A DNA stretch of 64,000 nt from NCBI GenBank assembly GCA_030015575.1, contig CM057339.1:701852761-701916760 (forward strand). Reading direction: 5' to 3'. This stretch comes from Agapanthus africanus (taxonomy: Eukaryota; Streptophyta; Magnoliopsida; Asparagales; Amaryllidaceae). Position numbers and translations under genes: made by a program. Numbering within the stretch: the stretch's first letter is position 1; every line of letters begins with the position of its first letter. Under the pieces are notes generated by a model that made no database searches, had not been told where the DNA came from, and worked only from the letters and a program-made list of their open reading frames with translations. Positions 22,892-35,263 of the stretch are shown piece after piece.

Positions 22892-25614
22892 GGTCGCTAC
22901 CTGGATAGAGAGAGAAGAAAACACTTTAGCGTATGCTCGTGCAAGATCAGATTGGTTATTATCTTATCTAATCAGGATGGCTCCCACTGGTTTTTATCAA
23001 ATCTTCCTTCAAACCCTAAAAGGAAAGACTACCCGGGATTAATTACACACTACAAGTTCACCAATCTTTCAGCCAGGCCAGTGTCGGTACTTTGAGGGAG
23101 GTCCCCCGTGCTTTCGCACGAACCTAATTAATGTAAACCTCCTTTTCCCAGAGGCGTAACCTCGTTGACACCTTTCTAGACACCTACTTGATCGGCTGAT
23201 TGCAATGTGCAAAACTCTCCCAGGACTAACTCTTACTCGCAGTGGGTATCGGGATCCAACTATCTCATAGAAGGTATGCAATCTCATTGCAAATTTCAAC
23301 ACTTGAAATTCCCGATAATATTTTGCCCCTAGCGTCCTATGACCTTGACGCAGGCCAACAAACCATAGTGCGCTAGTCAAGTTCAACCCGTCATTTCCTG
23401 ATTGAATTAAACCCACCCGTACGACCCTTGACGCAGGTCAACAAAGTCGCACGACTACCCTAATCCAATCTGCATCATATGTATAAGCAGATAAATACTA
23501 GTTAGCTACCGCACACTACGCATTGACACAGGCCAACAAACGTAGCACGAATACTAACTACTACTCATCTGAAATGACGGAGGGCTACGACAGGTTTTTC
23601 TGAAAACCTATTGCGTAATGAACTTGATATCGTTGTAGAATCAAATGAAGTTTTGAAATGGAGTGATTTTGAGGCTTTTCTAGTTTTTGCTAAAGGGGTC
23701 ACTCCCGGTGAAGGGATCGTCGGCCCTTTCCTCGTCGAATGAGGTGCGGGATATATCATATATATCACTGTGCAAAGCAAAAACTCTCAAAAGCAATCAA
23801 AAGACAAACCGAGTGTGTAGCATCTGCCAGTTATTGCTAAAGGAGTCACTCCCGGTGAAGGGATCTCGGTCCTTTCCTCGTCGAATGAGGTGCGGGATAT
23901 ATCATATATATCGCTGTGCAAAGCAAGAACTGTAGCTACCTGTTTTGTTTAAAATTTGATTCTACAACATCTTTTAGGTTTCTTTTCTTTCATTAATCAC
24001 ATTAATGAAGTCCCATCATTTATATACCTAAACATCACAGATAAATACGACGTACACTTATGCCATCCGCATTCGCCTCGATGTCCCCTCGTGCACCGTT
24101 AGGTTAGGTAACTAACGACAGAGCAGGGCAGGGCTAGTGCGGGTGTAAAACATAAGTAACGTCTATATAATATATCATATATACTATATTCTGTATCCAT
24201 CAGAACATATCAAATGATCACATCACAGATATCGTAGCAGAAACATAGATATAATGTGGGATATACTAGGACGTCCGTATTTAGTATTTAGCCAAAATAG
24301 AAAATACGGATTCCACAGTCGCGATGAATAGCCAAGCCCACACCCTGGACCCCTACGAGAGCGGCAAGCGACCCTACCAATTCTGGAGTTTAGGAGACCC
24401 GGTCTCGTCTCCTCGACATGGCCTCCCACTGAACCCCAAAACCCGGTCACCCATGCTCCCCTCCTTGGGTCCATCCTAATCCAGAAAAGTAAATAATATA
24501 CAACTCTGGTGACACAACCTCAACCCGGAAGTGTCCCAAATAAAAGAATATTACTTTACATTTGAATTTACATGAATGAAAATATAAAACTCTCATCTCT
24601 CATAAAACCCCCCGGCTATTCAATCGCGACAATCCTAGACATCATATCTCAGCAACAGATAATATCACATATCATCAACGTAAGTAAGTATGCGTACCCC
24701 AATTGTCGTTGATGTATAGCAACGAAACCGGCGATATCGACATACTACACTTACGATCACAGAAAAGAAAGTATAAAACTGCAATATCTGGAATCCACAT
24801 TATCCTTAGACATCTTAAATGCGAAATATCACATACCTCATATTTCATGTCTTATAATATGAATTCCACACATTGCATCACAATCCAGATAATTAGACAG
24901 TATTAAAGTTTTCGAACGAACGATCAAATACCCAAGACTCACTAAAGCTCAACACTTGAGCGGAGTTCAAAAACCTGGAGTGTGACACAGTGGTAGCGGT
25001 CCAGCCGTAGAAGGGTCAAGCCAACGCCTCACATGTGGCACGCCGTACTGCCCCAAACCCTAAGGTTCAAAAGGCAGTTCAAGACGGTCACATAATCGAG
25101 TTAAGGTTTGTTGTCTTCTAGAGGGTCCACCACAAACAAACTTGCACGGACCTCCGAAGGATTTAAACCCCGTGAAAAGTGAGCAAATGATACCCGTTCA
25201 AACACTTCACTACTTTCTAATTTACCCGGAAAAGACACGAAATCAAAATTCTGATCGAATCGACGAGTCCAAAACCATCTCCAGAATTTTTCAGATCTAA
25301 ATTCAGATTAAAAATACCCTAAAAATTATACAAGCAGAACCCAGCATTACAGTATAAAAATGATTCATTTATTGATCTGTACGGCCGCGGAACCGCGGCC
25401 TAAGAAAGCTTAGGCCGCGTTTCCGCGGTGGAAATCACTGTTCATGGAAAAATATTTATACCGAAATTCTTAGTTTTACCCGCTGAAATTTTTACGTATT
25501 TTCAATTCTGAAAAAGTCAATTTTTGAAAAATGTCCAGAGAGAACCAAAAAACCGTATTTTTCGGTTCGATCGGAGTTTTGGCTTCGTAAAATGGTCGCC
25601 TAATGTTCTAGGTC
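22892..25614 (-). other. copia-E leader (non-coding, no gag)
   Basis: About 2.7 kb from pol start to binding site. It contains the family hairpin (25,381-25,430; apical stem CCTAAG/CTTAGG) and two copies of the ~95-nt block (about 23,690-23,790 and 23,835-23,935). It has three short motifs with the core TGCGTC or TGTGTC (near 23,343, 23,428 and 23,522) and an acceptor-like pyrimidine tract plus CAG just upstream of the start codon. No open frame resembles gag. Confidence 0.82.
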
Positions 25615-25627
25615 GGCTCTGATACCA
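25615..25627 (-). other. copia-E primer binding site
   Basis: TGGTATCAGAGCC on the minus strand, one base from the 5' LTR. It matches plant initiator-Met tRNA. Confidence 0.93.
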
Positions 25628-25628
25628 A

Positions 25629-27721
25629 TGTTGGGTCAGCCTAGCACCACATGAAGGGTTTGGAAGCATCACATGAACCAAATAATGAATTTTAAGGTGC
25701 TAAGTTAAAGAACAAAGAATCGTTCCTAGAATCGATTAGGGTTTCAAAAAAATTTCCATATCAACATATGAAAGATAAGCTAGGATTTAGAGAGTACAAC
25801 CTTTGTAGCTCCCTACTCTTGACTCCTCGGCTACTTGGGGGTTGAAAGAACTCCGCTTGAACTCCTCGACGTCACCGATGATCCACCCGGAGTCCGCTTT
25901 GTCCAAGCTTGCGACTTTCTACGATCAAGTGAACGGAATCAAGTTAACACCCTAAACAAGTGGGCTAGACTTGTGTAGAATGGTGTTGTGGTTCTCTTTC
26001 TCACTTCAAAATCCAATCTTGATGAGTATATTGCTCACTACTAAGAACTAGAGAGCAAAAGAGAGAGGTTGATGAAGATGATGGCTTTTTGAAGAAGATG
26101 ATAACTCCTACTCTAAATGAAAATAGAAAAATATATCAATATATATTTTCCATCTATCATCTCAAACCATGGTTGAATCATTATTGTACTAGAGTTAAAA
26201 CACAAAAGGAAATTAACCAAAGGTTAAAAGGTGGGTGAGAATGGTTAGGTCAAAAGAAGAGTGTAGAAGAAAACAATAATGAACCTTTTCTTTCCTTTTA
26301 TGTTTAAATATAAATACAATAATAATTCATAAAAAATACCATGGTGTGAGTCTTATATTGCCACCATTTTCATATATATCCAACCATGATAAATGTATGT
26401 ATGTATACACATCCATATGTGCATGAAACTAGAATGAAAGAAAAACATACATGCATTCATACATCCATCCAACACAAGAAAAGGATTTCTAGTGAGAAAC
26501 TAGTGGTTAAATGATAAATCAACACTTGATTTACCAATCCGGCCATATCTCATATGACCCCTACCAAAAGCAAGCTGCCCGATCAATATACGGTATCCTA
26601 TACGCGCATTTTAATCGGGTCCATGCGCATATCGCATACGCGCACCACAACGTTTCGCCTGGACTAGGAAACTCCATTGTGGGACTCCGAGACTCGTCAA
26701 TACGCCGGCAGTGGGTGATGATCATATCAAGCACCCCCAAGCCGCAAGCGGTCAGCTAAACGTAATGGCCACCCGGGTATTGAGCGATCAGAAGAGAACA
26801 AGCGAACCTGCTACAACTCCCGTCGAGCCGATCGGCGACACTTCCCGTACAGTCCGGTCTCCTCGTCTGATATGTCGCATATCAAGTCTAGGGGTGGTAA
26901 ACGTCAGACCCCAATAACCGATAAGTCGTGCCGATGTGAGGCTCATAACAGGTCGAGAAACTACTGGTAACACTTACCAGCAAATCTCTGATCAGCCCTG
27001 GCCAGGGACTTCCCTGTTACGGCCAATCTAGCACAGCGCAACATCAACCCCCAATACCGGGAGAGACGAAACCCCTCCTATCGCTCATTGCCTCCATATG
27101 ACTCGGGACTGTACCCAAAAACCACCGTTTTGCACGCCCTAATGGACGTGGTAAGGTGGAGATCAAAGCACAGTGGGAATCACACAAGACTCTATGACGA
27201 TCTCGGGTCTACAGACTAACCTGCACAAGTGTCACCTGAGAAGTGCTATCTGACGTGAGGTATAATACCATCTGGGAGTTCTCGGCGAGTCCGTCCAGTG
27301 TACCTAGTCTCCACTGAGCACCCGTATACCATCTCTGATGTCAAACACCAATGGATATGGGATCATCCATCGCCCATCTCATGGGTCGAGAAGCGTATAC
27401 GCTAGTCTTCACTGGTATATCGATGCCCTGTCTCGATACACCTACGACTAGGGACCTTGAAGGATGTACTTATGGACTACCATGTCCTCACTAGTATGAT
27501 CTGCATCATAGTCCAGGTAGTCAAGTACACATCCTAAGGGCTTTATCAACATGTAACTATAAGACAGCTTAAAGAGACTAGTATACATGTTAAGATAAAG
27601 AGCAACCAGATAGCATATTATCATATTGAGCAAGAAAGTCATCTCTATATATGTCCAAGCATCCAATATAATATACATCATCTGTACAATACTGGCCTCT
27701 AGGGCATACATACAACTAACA
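25629..27721 (-). repeat. copia-E 5' LTR
   Basis: 2,093 bp, begins TGTTAGTTGTATG and ends CCCAACA on the minus strand. With the adjacent plus-strand copia-G segment it forms a long inverted repeat. Confidence 0.94.
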
Positions 27722-27726
27722 GTATC

Positions 27727-29652
27727 GAGACGGGGCATCGATATACCGGTGTAGACTAGCGTATACGCTTCTCGACCCATGAGATGGGCGATGGATGATC
27801 CCATATCCATTGGTGTTTGACATCAGAGATGATATACGGATGCTCAGTGGAGATTGGGTACACTGGACGGACTCGCCGAGAACTCCCAGATGGTATTATA
27901 CCTCACGTCAGATGGCAGTTCTCTGGTGACACTTGTGAAGGTTAGTCTGTAGACCCGAGATCGTCATAGAGTCTTGTGTGATTCCCACTGTGCTTTGATT
28001 TCCACCTTACCACGTCCATGAGGGCGTGCAAAACGGTGGTTTTTGGGTACAGTCCCGAGTCACATGGAGGCAATGAGTGAGAGGAGGGGTTTCGTCTCTT
28101 CCGGTATTGGAGGTTGATGTTGCGCTGTGCTCGATTGGCCGTAATAGGGAAGTCCCTGGCCAGCGCTGATTCAGAGATTTACTGGTAAGTGTTACCAGTA
28201 GTTTCTCGACTCGTTATGAGCCTCACATCGGCACGACTTATCGGTTATTGGGGTCTGACGTTTACCACCCCTAGACTTGATATGCGACATATCAGACGAG
28301 GAGACCGGACTGTACGGGAAGTGTTACCGGCAGGCTTTTACAGGAGTTGGAGCGGGCTTGCTTGCTGATCTTCTGATCGCACAATACCCGGGTAGCCATT
28401 ACGTCCAGCTAGTACCGCTGACGGCTTGTGGGTGCGTGATGTGATCATCACCTACTGCCGGCGTATTGACGAGTCTTTAGAGTCCTACACAGAGGTTTTA
28501 CTGGCTCAGGAAAAACGTAATAGGAGCACGTATGTGATATGTGCGAGACCGAGAATAAATGCGTGTATGTGATACCGTATTCTATTCTCACGACTTTTTG
28601 TATCGGTCGGTTATATATGATATGACCGGGTTATTGAATCAAGTGTTGATTCGATAAGTTGATACAATGGTTGTTAGCCGGTTATATGAGATATGACCGG
28701 ATTATTAAGTCAAGTGTTGATTTAATAATTAAGTGTATAATTGTATATTAGATATACTAATTTACACTTGCTAACACTTGTTCACTTAGGGTTTTTTCTC
28801 ACATGTACACTACTTTAACATATATATGATATATGTTAAAATGTGTTATCATATTGTATCATGGTTGATTATACAACATTCATGTGTGTATGAGACATAC
28901 ACCATCCTATTTGTTATGATTGAGTTTAATGTTTAAAAGTAATTACAAAATTAGTGGAAAATTAGAAAATGCATGAAGCTTGTGGAAGCTTGTGGATGCA
29001 TTGACTAAAGTCCACTAGGTTTGTTTTTACTTTGGACTTTAACCTAACCATCACACAATTAGCTATGGTTATGGCTCTACAAGAGTTAGTATATGATACT
29101 AATTCACCATGGTTAGCCTTCACACTTGATCATTATCCTCTTCACTTTCTTTTGTTCATCTTCTTCTTCATTGAACAAGAGAAAAAGAAAACTAGGGTTT
29201 GATCCAAAGTGAGAAAGATTGTGAGAAACAAAAATCTAAAGAGAACTCACTTCCTATTTCTCCATCCTCTACTAGACTAGCACTTTAGTTTAGGGTGTTT
29301 ACTTCACTAATTCTCAAGTTAGTGAAGTAGAAGCTTGTGTCGGAATTCCCTCGACGTAAATCATCTTCGGCCTCGGAGACTTCAAGCAAGGTCGCACCTT
29401 TCGCCTCGTGAAGCCATGCAAGGGTCCGGGAGAGCTAAGATCGCAGCGAAGGGACTTCATCAAGGAGCTAAAGAAGTGAAGGACCGATCTACAAAGGTTG
29501 TATTTCGTATCCCTTTAGATTTGTTTACTTGCTATATGTGTCGCCTAATCTCTAGTATACGATCTTGCTTAGGGTTGTTCGGCACATAAAAATTTAATTT
29601 TGGCATGGTCGATGCCTTGTAGAGCCTTGTTAGTGTGCCTAGTAACCCTACA
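27727..29652 (+). repeat. copia-G solo LTR, right segment
   Basis: Continues the LTR begun at 7,037-7,323 after the copia-E duplication (27,722-27,726) and ends CCCTACA at 29,652. It is followed by GATGT, which pairs with GATAT at 7,032-7,036 as target duplication (one mismatch; other family members read GATGT at this pol position, so the left copy mutated). Both LTR ends are present but no interior, so it is a solo LTR of about 2.2 kb, left by LTR-LTR recombination. Confidence 0.88.
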
Positions 29653-32606
29653 GATGTATTCAGCCTCCATCGTCGAGTCTGCAACGGTATCCTGTTTGGA
29701 ACTCTTCCAACATACCACCCCTCCATTGAGGGTAAAGACAAATCCCGAGTGCGACTTAGAGTCGTCCTTATCACTTTGGAAGATGGAATCGGTAAAGGAC
29801 TCCACCTGGAGTTCTCCGTTACCATACACCAAGAACATCTCTTTAGTCCTTCGCAAGTACTTGAGAATATTCTTCACAGCTGTCCAGTGACTCTCTCCAG
29901 GATCTGCTTGATACCGACTCACTACACTTAGTGAGTATGCTACATCGGGTCTGGTACATAGCATCGCATACATGATAGAGCCTACTACCGTAGCATAAGG
30001 TCCGTAGCATAAGGTATCCCTTGCATGTGAGCTCTCTCCAAATTAGTCTTGGGAGATATCTCTTTGGAGAGAGTGAGTCCAGAGATCGTGGGTTGGTTCC
30101 CACGCTTGGATTCTTCCATACTAAACTTCTTTAGTATGGTGTCAATGTACCTGGATTGGGACAATCCCAGTATCCTTTTAGATCTATCTCTATAGATCAT
30201 AATTCCCAATATGCAAGAGGCATCACCTAGATCTTTCATTGAGAATCTTTGTGATAAGAAGAGCTTGACTGATTGCAGCATAGGAACATCATTTCCTATC
30301 AAGAGTATGCTATCGACATATAATACGAGAAAGACAACCTTACTCTCTATAACCTTCTTATAAATATAAGGTACATCTACATTTTTTATGAAGTCAAACT
30401 CTTTGACTACAACATCAAAGCAGATGTTCCAACTCCGCGATACTTGCTTTAACCCATAAATGGATTTAAGTAGTTTGCACACCTTTCCGCTGCTCCCACT
30501 ATCTACGAAGCCCTCCGGCTGAGTCATGTACATGCACTCTTCTAAATCACCGTTTAGAAAGGCGGTCTTAACATCCATTTGCCAGATTTCGTAGTCATGG
30601 TATGCAGCAATGGCAAGTAAGATCCGGACGGACTTAAGCATAGCCACTGGAGAAAAGGTTTCGTCATAATCCACACCTGGTCGTTGACGAAAACCCTTTG
30701 CAACAAGTCTAGCTTTGAAAGTCTCAACTTTTCCATCTACACCAATTTTCTTTTTAAAGATCCACTTGCTCCCAATGGGTTTTACCCCTTCAGGAGCATT
30801 TTCCAAAGTCCATATTTTGTTGGTGTACATGGATTCCATCTCAGATCGCATTGCATCTAGCCATTTCACAGAGTCACCACTCGTGATGGCCTGCTCGAAA
30901 CTAGTCGGGTCATCATCTTCCATGGTGCAATCCTTGCTTCCACCATCAATGAGAAAAACGTAGTATCTTTCAGGTGGATGAGAAACCCTGCTAGATCGGC
31001 GGAGAGGCTAGGGTTCGTCGGGTACTACTGAATCCTCTGGCTCCAATAAATCATCAGTTGTAGTTTGTGGTGCTGGAACCTCTTCCAGCTCTACCTCTTT
31101 GCCACTAATTTCTTTTGCAAGAAATTCCTTTTCCAAAAAGATGGCATGTTGAGTAACAAACACTTTTTGTTCCTCAGCGTGGTAGAAAAAATATCCTTGA
31201 GAATTCTTTGGATATCCCACAAACTTGCAAAGAACTGATTGTGCCTCGAGTTTGTCCGGATTTTGCCTTTTGACATAGGCCAGACAACCCCATATCTTAA
31301 CTCGTTTAAAATATGGTCTCTTCCCACTCTATATCTCATATGGTGTGGTAGGTACAGATTTAGATGGAACTAGATTCAATAGGTATATGGCTGTCTCAAG
31401 CGCATACCCCCAGAAGGAAATAGGTAACTCTGCATCGCTCATCATAGAGCGCACCATATCCAATAGGGTGCGATTCCTCCGCTCCAATACACCGTTGTGC
31501 TGTGGTGTATAAGGAGGAGTAAGCTGAGAGAGAATCCCATTCTCTTTTAGATAATCTAGAAAATCATTGCTCAAGTATTCTCCTCCTCGATCAGATCGAA
31601 GGATTTTAATACTTTTGCCCGTTTGGTTCTCTACTTCGTGCATATATTCTCTGAATTTCTCAAAAGTTTCAGACTTATGTTTCATCAGGAACATATGTCC
31701 GTATCTAGAGAGATCGTCAGTGAATGTAATGAAGTAGGAAGAACCGTTCCTGGCATGCGTAGACATCGGACCGCATACATCACTATGTACCAGTCCTAAA
31801 AGTTCCGCAACTCTTTCTCCGTGTCCACTAAATGGAGTTTTGGTCATTTTTCCTTTGAGACATGAATGGCAAGTATCATAAGATGATAATTCGAACGTAT
31901 TCAAATATCCATCCTTATGTAACTTAGCTAGCCGTGTCACATTGATATGACCAAGTCTACAATGCCACAAGAAGGATTCATTCATTTCTGAACTTTTCCT
32001 CTTGTGTGTGCTTTGTATGTTAAGGACTGTATTTTGATTGAGAATGAATATGCCATTATGTAAAGAGCCTGATCCAATCAACTTTTGATTTAGGAAGATG
32101 TTCATAAAATTATCCTGTATTAAAAAATTATATCCTTCTTTACTTAATAAAGAAACTGATATAGTGTTGCACATCATGTTCGGTATATAATAGCACTCAT
32201 TCAGAATCAGTGTATTACTACTTGGTAATACAAGGTGATATTCGCCAACTGCTTTGGCTGCAATATGTGTACCATTCTCTACTGTTACGGAATGATCACC
32301 CTTTCCCAGTTCTCTATCTTTACGTAGCCCATGTAACAAATTACATATGTGGGATCCTGATCCGGTATCTAATACCCAGGACGTAGGGTGAACTGAGAAA
32401 CAGTTCTCAATAACTAACACACCCGAAGAAGATGCATCGGCATGCATGTTCTTTGTTTGGGCGACATGAGAATCCAGATATTCTCATGTTTCCTGTTCAG
32501 TCTTATAACTCTTATAAGAAAGAACGGGACCAACGATCCCCTGCTCAGTATAATAAGCGGGTTCAGTCAATACATCCATATTATTATCTTGATTATGGCC
32601 TGACAT
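29653..32606 (-). pseudogene. copia-D pol, main part
   Basis: From the ATG at 32,606 one minus-strand frame carries the N-terminal segment, protease (WVLDTGSGSHIC), integrase (HIN zinc finger, HSDVCGPM, RSDRGGEY, NGVLERRN) and RT (QMDVKTAFLNG). The RT box reads LVLYVDSILLIG, so the second catalytic Asp of YVDD is Ser. In-frame stops occur at 31,008, at 31,329 and near 32,490. A 14-bp tandem duplication (29,988-30,001 repeated at 30,002-30,015) causes the only clear frameshift. RNase H begins here and ends at 6,699-7,036 beyond the nested insertions. The gene is inactive, with lesions of the ordinary post-insertion kind. Confidence 0.92.
29988..30015. repeat. 14-bp tandem duplication in copia-D pol
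   Basis: CCGTAGCATAAGGT occurs twice in direct succession. Copies A and E have it once. The duplication shifts the pol frame. Confidence 0.9.
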
Positions 32607-35249
32607 GGTCGCTACCTGGAGAAAGAGAGAAGAAAACAGTTTAGCGTGTGCTCTTACAAGATTAGATTGGTTAATATCTTATCTAATCAGGATGCCTCCC
32701 ACTGTTTTTATCAAATCTTCCTTCAAACCCTAAAAGGTAAGATTAGCCGGGATTAATTACACCCTACAATTTCGTCAATCTTTCAGCCAGATCAGTGTCG
32801 GTACTTGAGGGAGGTTCCTCGTGCTTTCGCACAGACCTAATTAAAATAAACCTCATTTTCCCAGAGGCATAACCCCGTTAACACCTTTCTAGACACCTAC
32901 TTGATCGGCTAATTGTTCTGTGTAAAATTCTCCCAGGAGTAACTCTTACTCACAGTGGGTATCGGGATCCAACTATCTCATAGGAGGTATGTAATCCCAT
33001 TGCAAATTTCAATTCTTGAAATTCCCGATAATATTTTGGCCCTAGCAATCTATGACCTTGACTAAGTCAACAAACCATAAATCGCAAGTCAAGTTCAACC
33101 CGTGCATTTCCTGATTGAATTAAACCCACCCGTATGACCCTTGACTAAGTCAACAAGGCCGTACGACTATCATAATCCAATCACATCTCATGTTTTAGCA
33201 GATAAACACTATTTAGCTATCGTACACTACGTCTTGACTAAGTCAACAAACATAGCACGAATACTAAATAATATCTATCTGAAATGACGAAGGCTACGCA
33301 GGTTTTTCAGAAAACCATGAGCGTAATGAACTTGATATCGTTGTAGAAACAAGTGATTTTGAAAAGGAGTGTTTTTGAGGATTTTCTAGTTTCACTAAAG
33401 AGGTCACTCCCGGTGAAGGGATCTCGGCTCTTTCCCCATCGAATAAGGTGCAGGGTATATCATATATACCGCTGTGCAAAGCAAGAACTATAGAAGCTTT
33501 CAAAAACGAAACCGTGAGTTTGTAGCATCTGCCAGTTTAGCTAAAGAGGTCACTTCCGGTGAAGGGATCTCGGCTCTTTCCTCATCGAATAAGATGCAGG
33601 GTATATCATATATACCGTTATGCAAAGCAAAACTGTAGCTACCTTTTTTATAAAGTTTTGATTCTACAACATCTTTTACGTTTCTTTTCTTTTATTAATC
33701 TCATTAATATATCCCATCAGCTTATACTTCCTAAGCATCACAGTAGAAACGAAAGTAGTAATATTTATATATCAGCATATATATATAGTATAAGCATTCG
33801 TCTAAGGCAGTAATATGATCTCATCACAGAACATTGCAACAGAAGAACATGTATGAAATATTGGATATACTAGGATGTCCGTGTTTTAATACGAGCCTGT
33901 ATAAAACACGGATTCCACGGTCGCGATGAATAGCCAAACCCACATCCCTAGACCCCTACGAGAGCGTCAAGCAACACTGCCAATTCTAGGGTTAGGAGAC
34001 CCGGTCTCGACTCCTCGAGATGGCCTCCCACTGGACCCTAGAACCCCGTTACTTGTGCTCCTCTCCTTGGGTCTACCTAATGCGGAAAAGTAAATAATAT
34101 ACACTGGTGATATCAACCTCATCCCGGAAGTGCCCCAATAAAAGAATATTACATACAAATGAATTTTACATGAATGAAAATAAAAACCCTCATCTCACAT
34201 AAAAACCCCGGCTATTCAGAACACGATGATCCAATATAACATATCACAGCAACACATAATATCTTATATCATCTACGTAAGTAAGTATGCATACACCGAT
34301 CGTCGTTGATGTATAGCAACGAAAACCGTCAATACAACTACATACTACAATTACGGTCACAGAAAAGAAATTGTAAAACTACAACATTTGGAATCCACAA
34401 TCACTTTAGACATCGTAAATCCGAAATATCACATACTTCGCATTTCATGTCTAACTATATGAATTCTACATATTGTATCACATTCCAGATAAATAGACAG
34501 TATTAAACTTTCCGATCGAATAATCAAATACCCAAGATTTCCTAAATAGCTCAACACTTGAGCGGAGTTCAAACAATCCCAGAATATGTCACAGTACCAA
34601 TGGTCCAGCCGTAGAAGGGTCAAACCAACGCCTCACATGTGGCACGCCGTACTGCCCTAAACCCTAAGGTTTAGAGGAGGTTCAGACGGTCACATAATCG
34701 AGTTAAGGTTTGTATTCTTCTAGAGAGTCCACCGCGTTACTTGCACGTTTTTCCGAAAGATTTAAACTCAAGAAAAATTCAACACTTGAAAGTTTTTCGT
34801 GCCGGGAAAAAGTGAGTTAATGATATCCATTCGAACATTTTAATACTTTCTAAAATATCCGGAAAACAGAACGAAATTAAACTTTTCGATCGAATCTACG
34901 ATTACAAAATAATCCTCAGAACACTCAACACTTGAGTCAGATTAAAAATACCCAGAAGCAGCTTCAAATACCTACGGATGTACCGTGCCCAAAAACTAAC
35001 CCTAATGCTACTGTGATGCCGCGGAACCACCGCAGAAGGAATGGTACGGCCGCGGTTCCACGGCGCTATAGTGGAATTTTGGTATCGTTTTGCACAGTAA
35101 CTCTTATAATCTCATGCTGGTTTTTTGAGTATTTTTAATGCAGAAAAAATCACATTTTTATAAAATTTTCAGAGAGGGGTTCAATTTCGATGTATCGTGG
35201 TTCGATCGGACTTTTAACTTCATATACACGTCGCCTAATGCTCTAGCTA
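32607..35249 (-). other. copia-D leader (non-coding, no gag)
   Basis: About 2.6 kb without a gag frame. Family landmarks: hairpin at about 35,018-35,064, duplicated ~95-nt block (about 33,390-33,490 and 33,535-33,630), and three short motifs that all share the shortened core GACTTAGTC (near 33,055, 33,139 and 33,232). It has an acceptor-like tract before the start codon. Confidence 0.82.
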
Positions 35250-35262
35250 GGCGCTGATACCA
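35250..35262 (-). other. copia-D primer binding site, one mismatch
   Basis: On the minus strand it reads TGGTATCAGCGCC, one base different from TGGTATCAGAGCC, and lies one base from the LTR. Confidence 0.88.
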
Positions 35263-35263
35263 C

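Larger units (their letters stand above)
7324..27721 (-). mobile_element. copia-E: complete Ty1/copia element carrying copia-F in its 3' LTR
   Basis: A minus-strand element flanked by GTATC duplications at 7,319-7,323 and 27,722-27,726. LTRs are 7,324-8,622 plus 18,811-19,604 (3', split by copia-F) and 25,629-27,721 (5'). Both sum to exactly 2,093 bp, which confirms the reconstruction. By eye the two LTRs differ by about 1%. The terminal ~100 bp next to the binding site (starting TGTTGGGTCAGCC on the plus strand) does not resemble the same part of copies A, B, D, F and G, although the other end of the LTR does, so this LTR is a recombinant type. The pol gene has only two nonsense changes. Confidence 0.94.
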
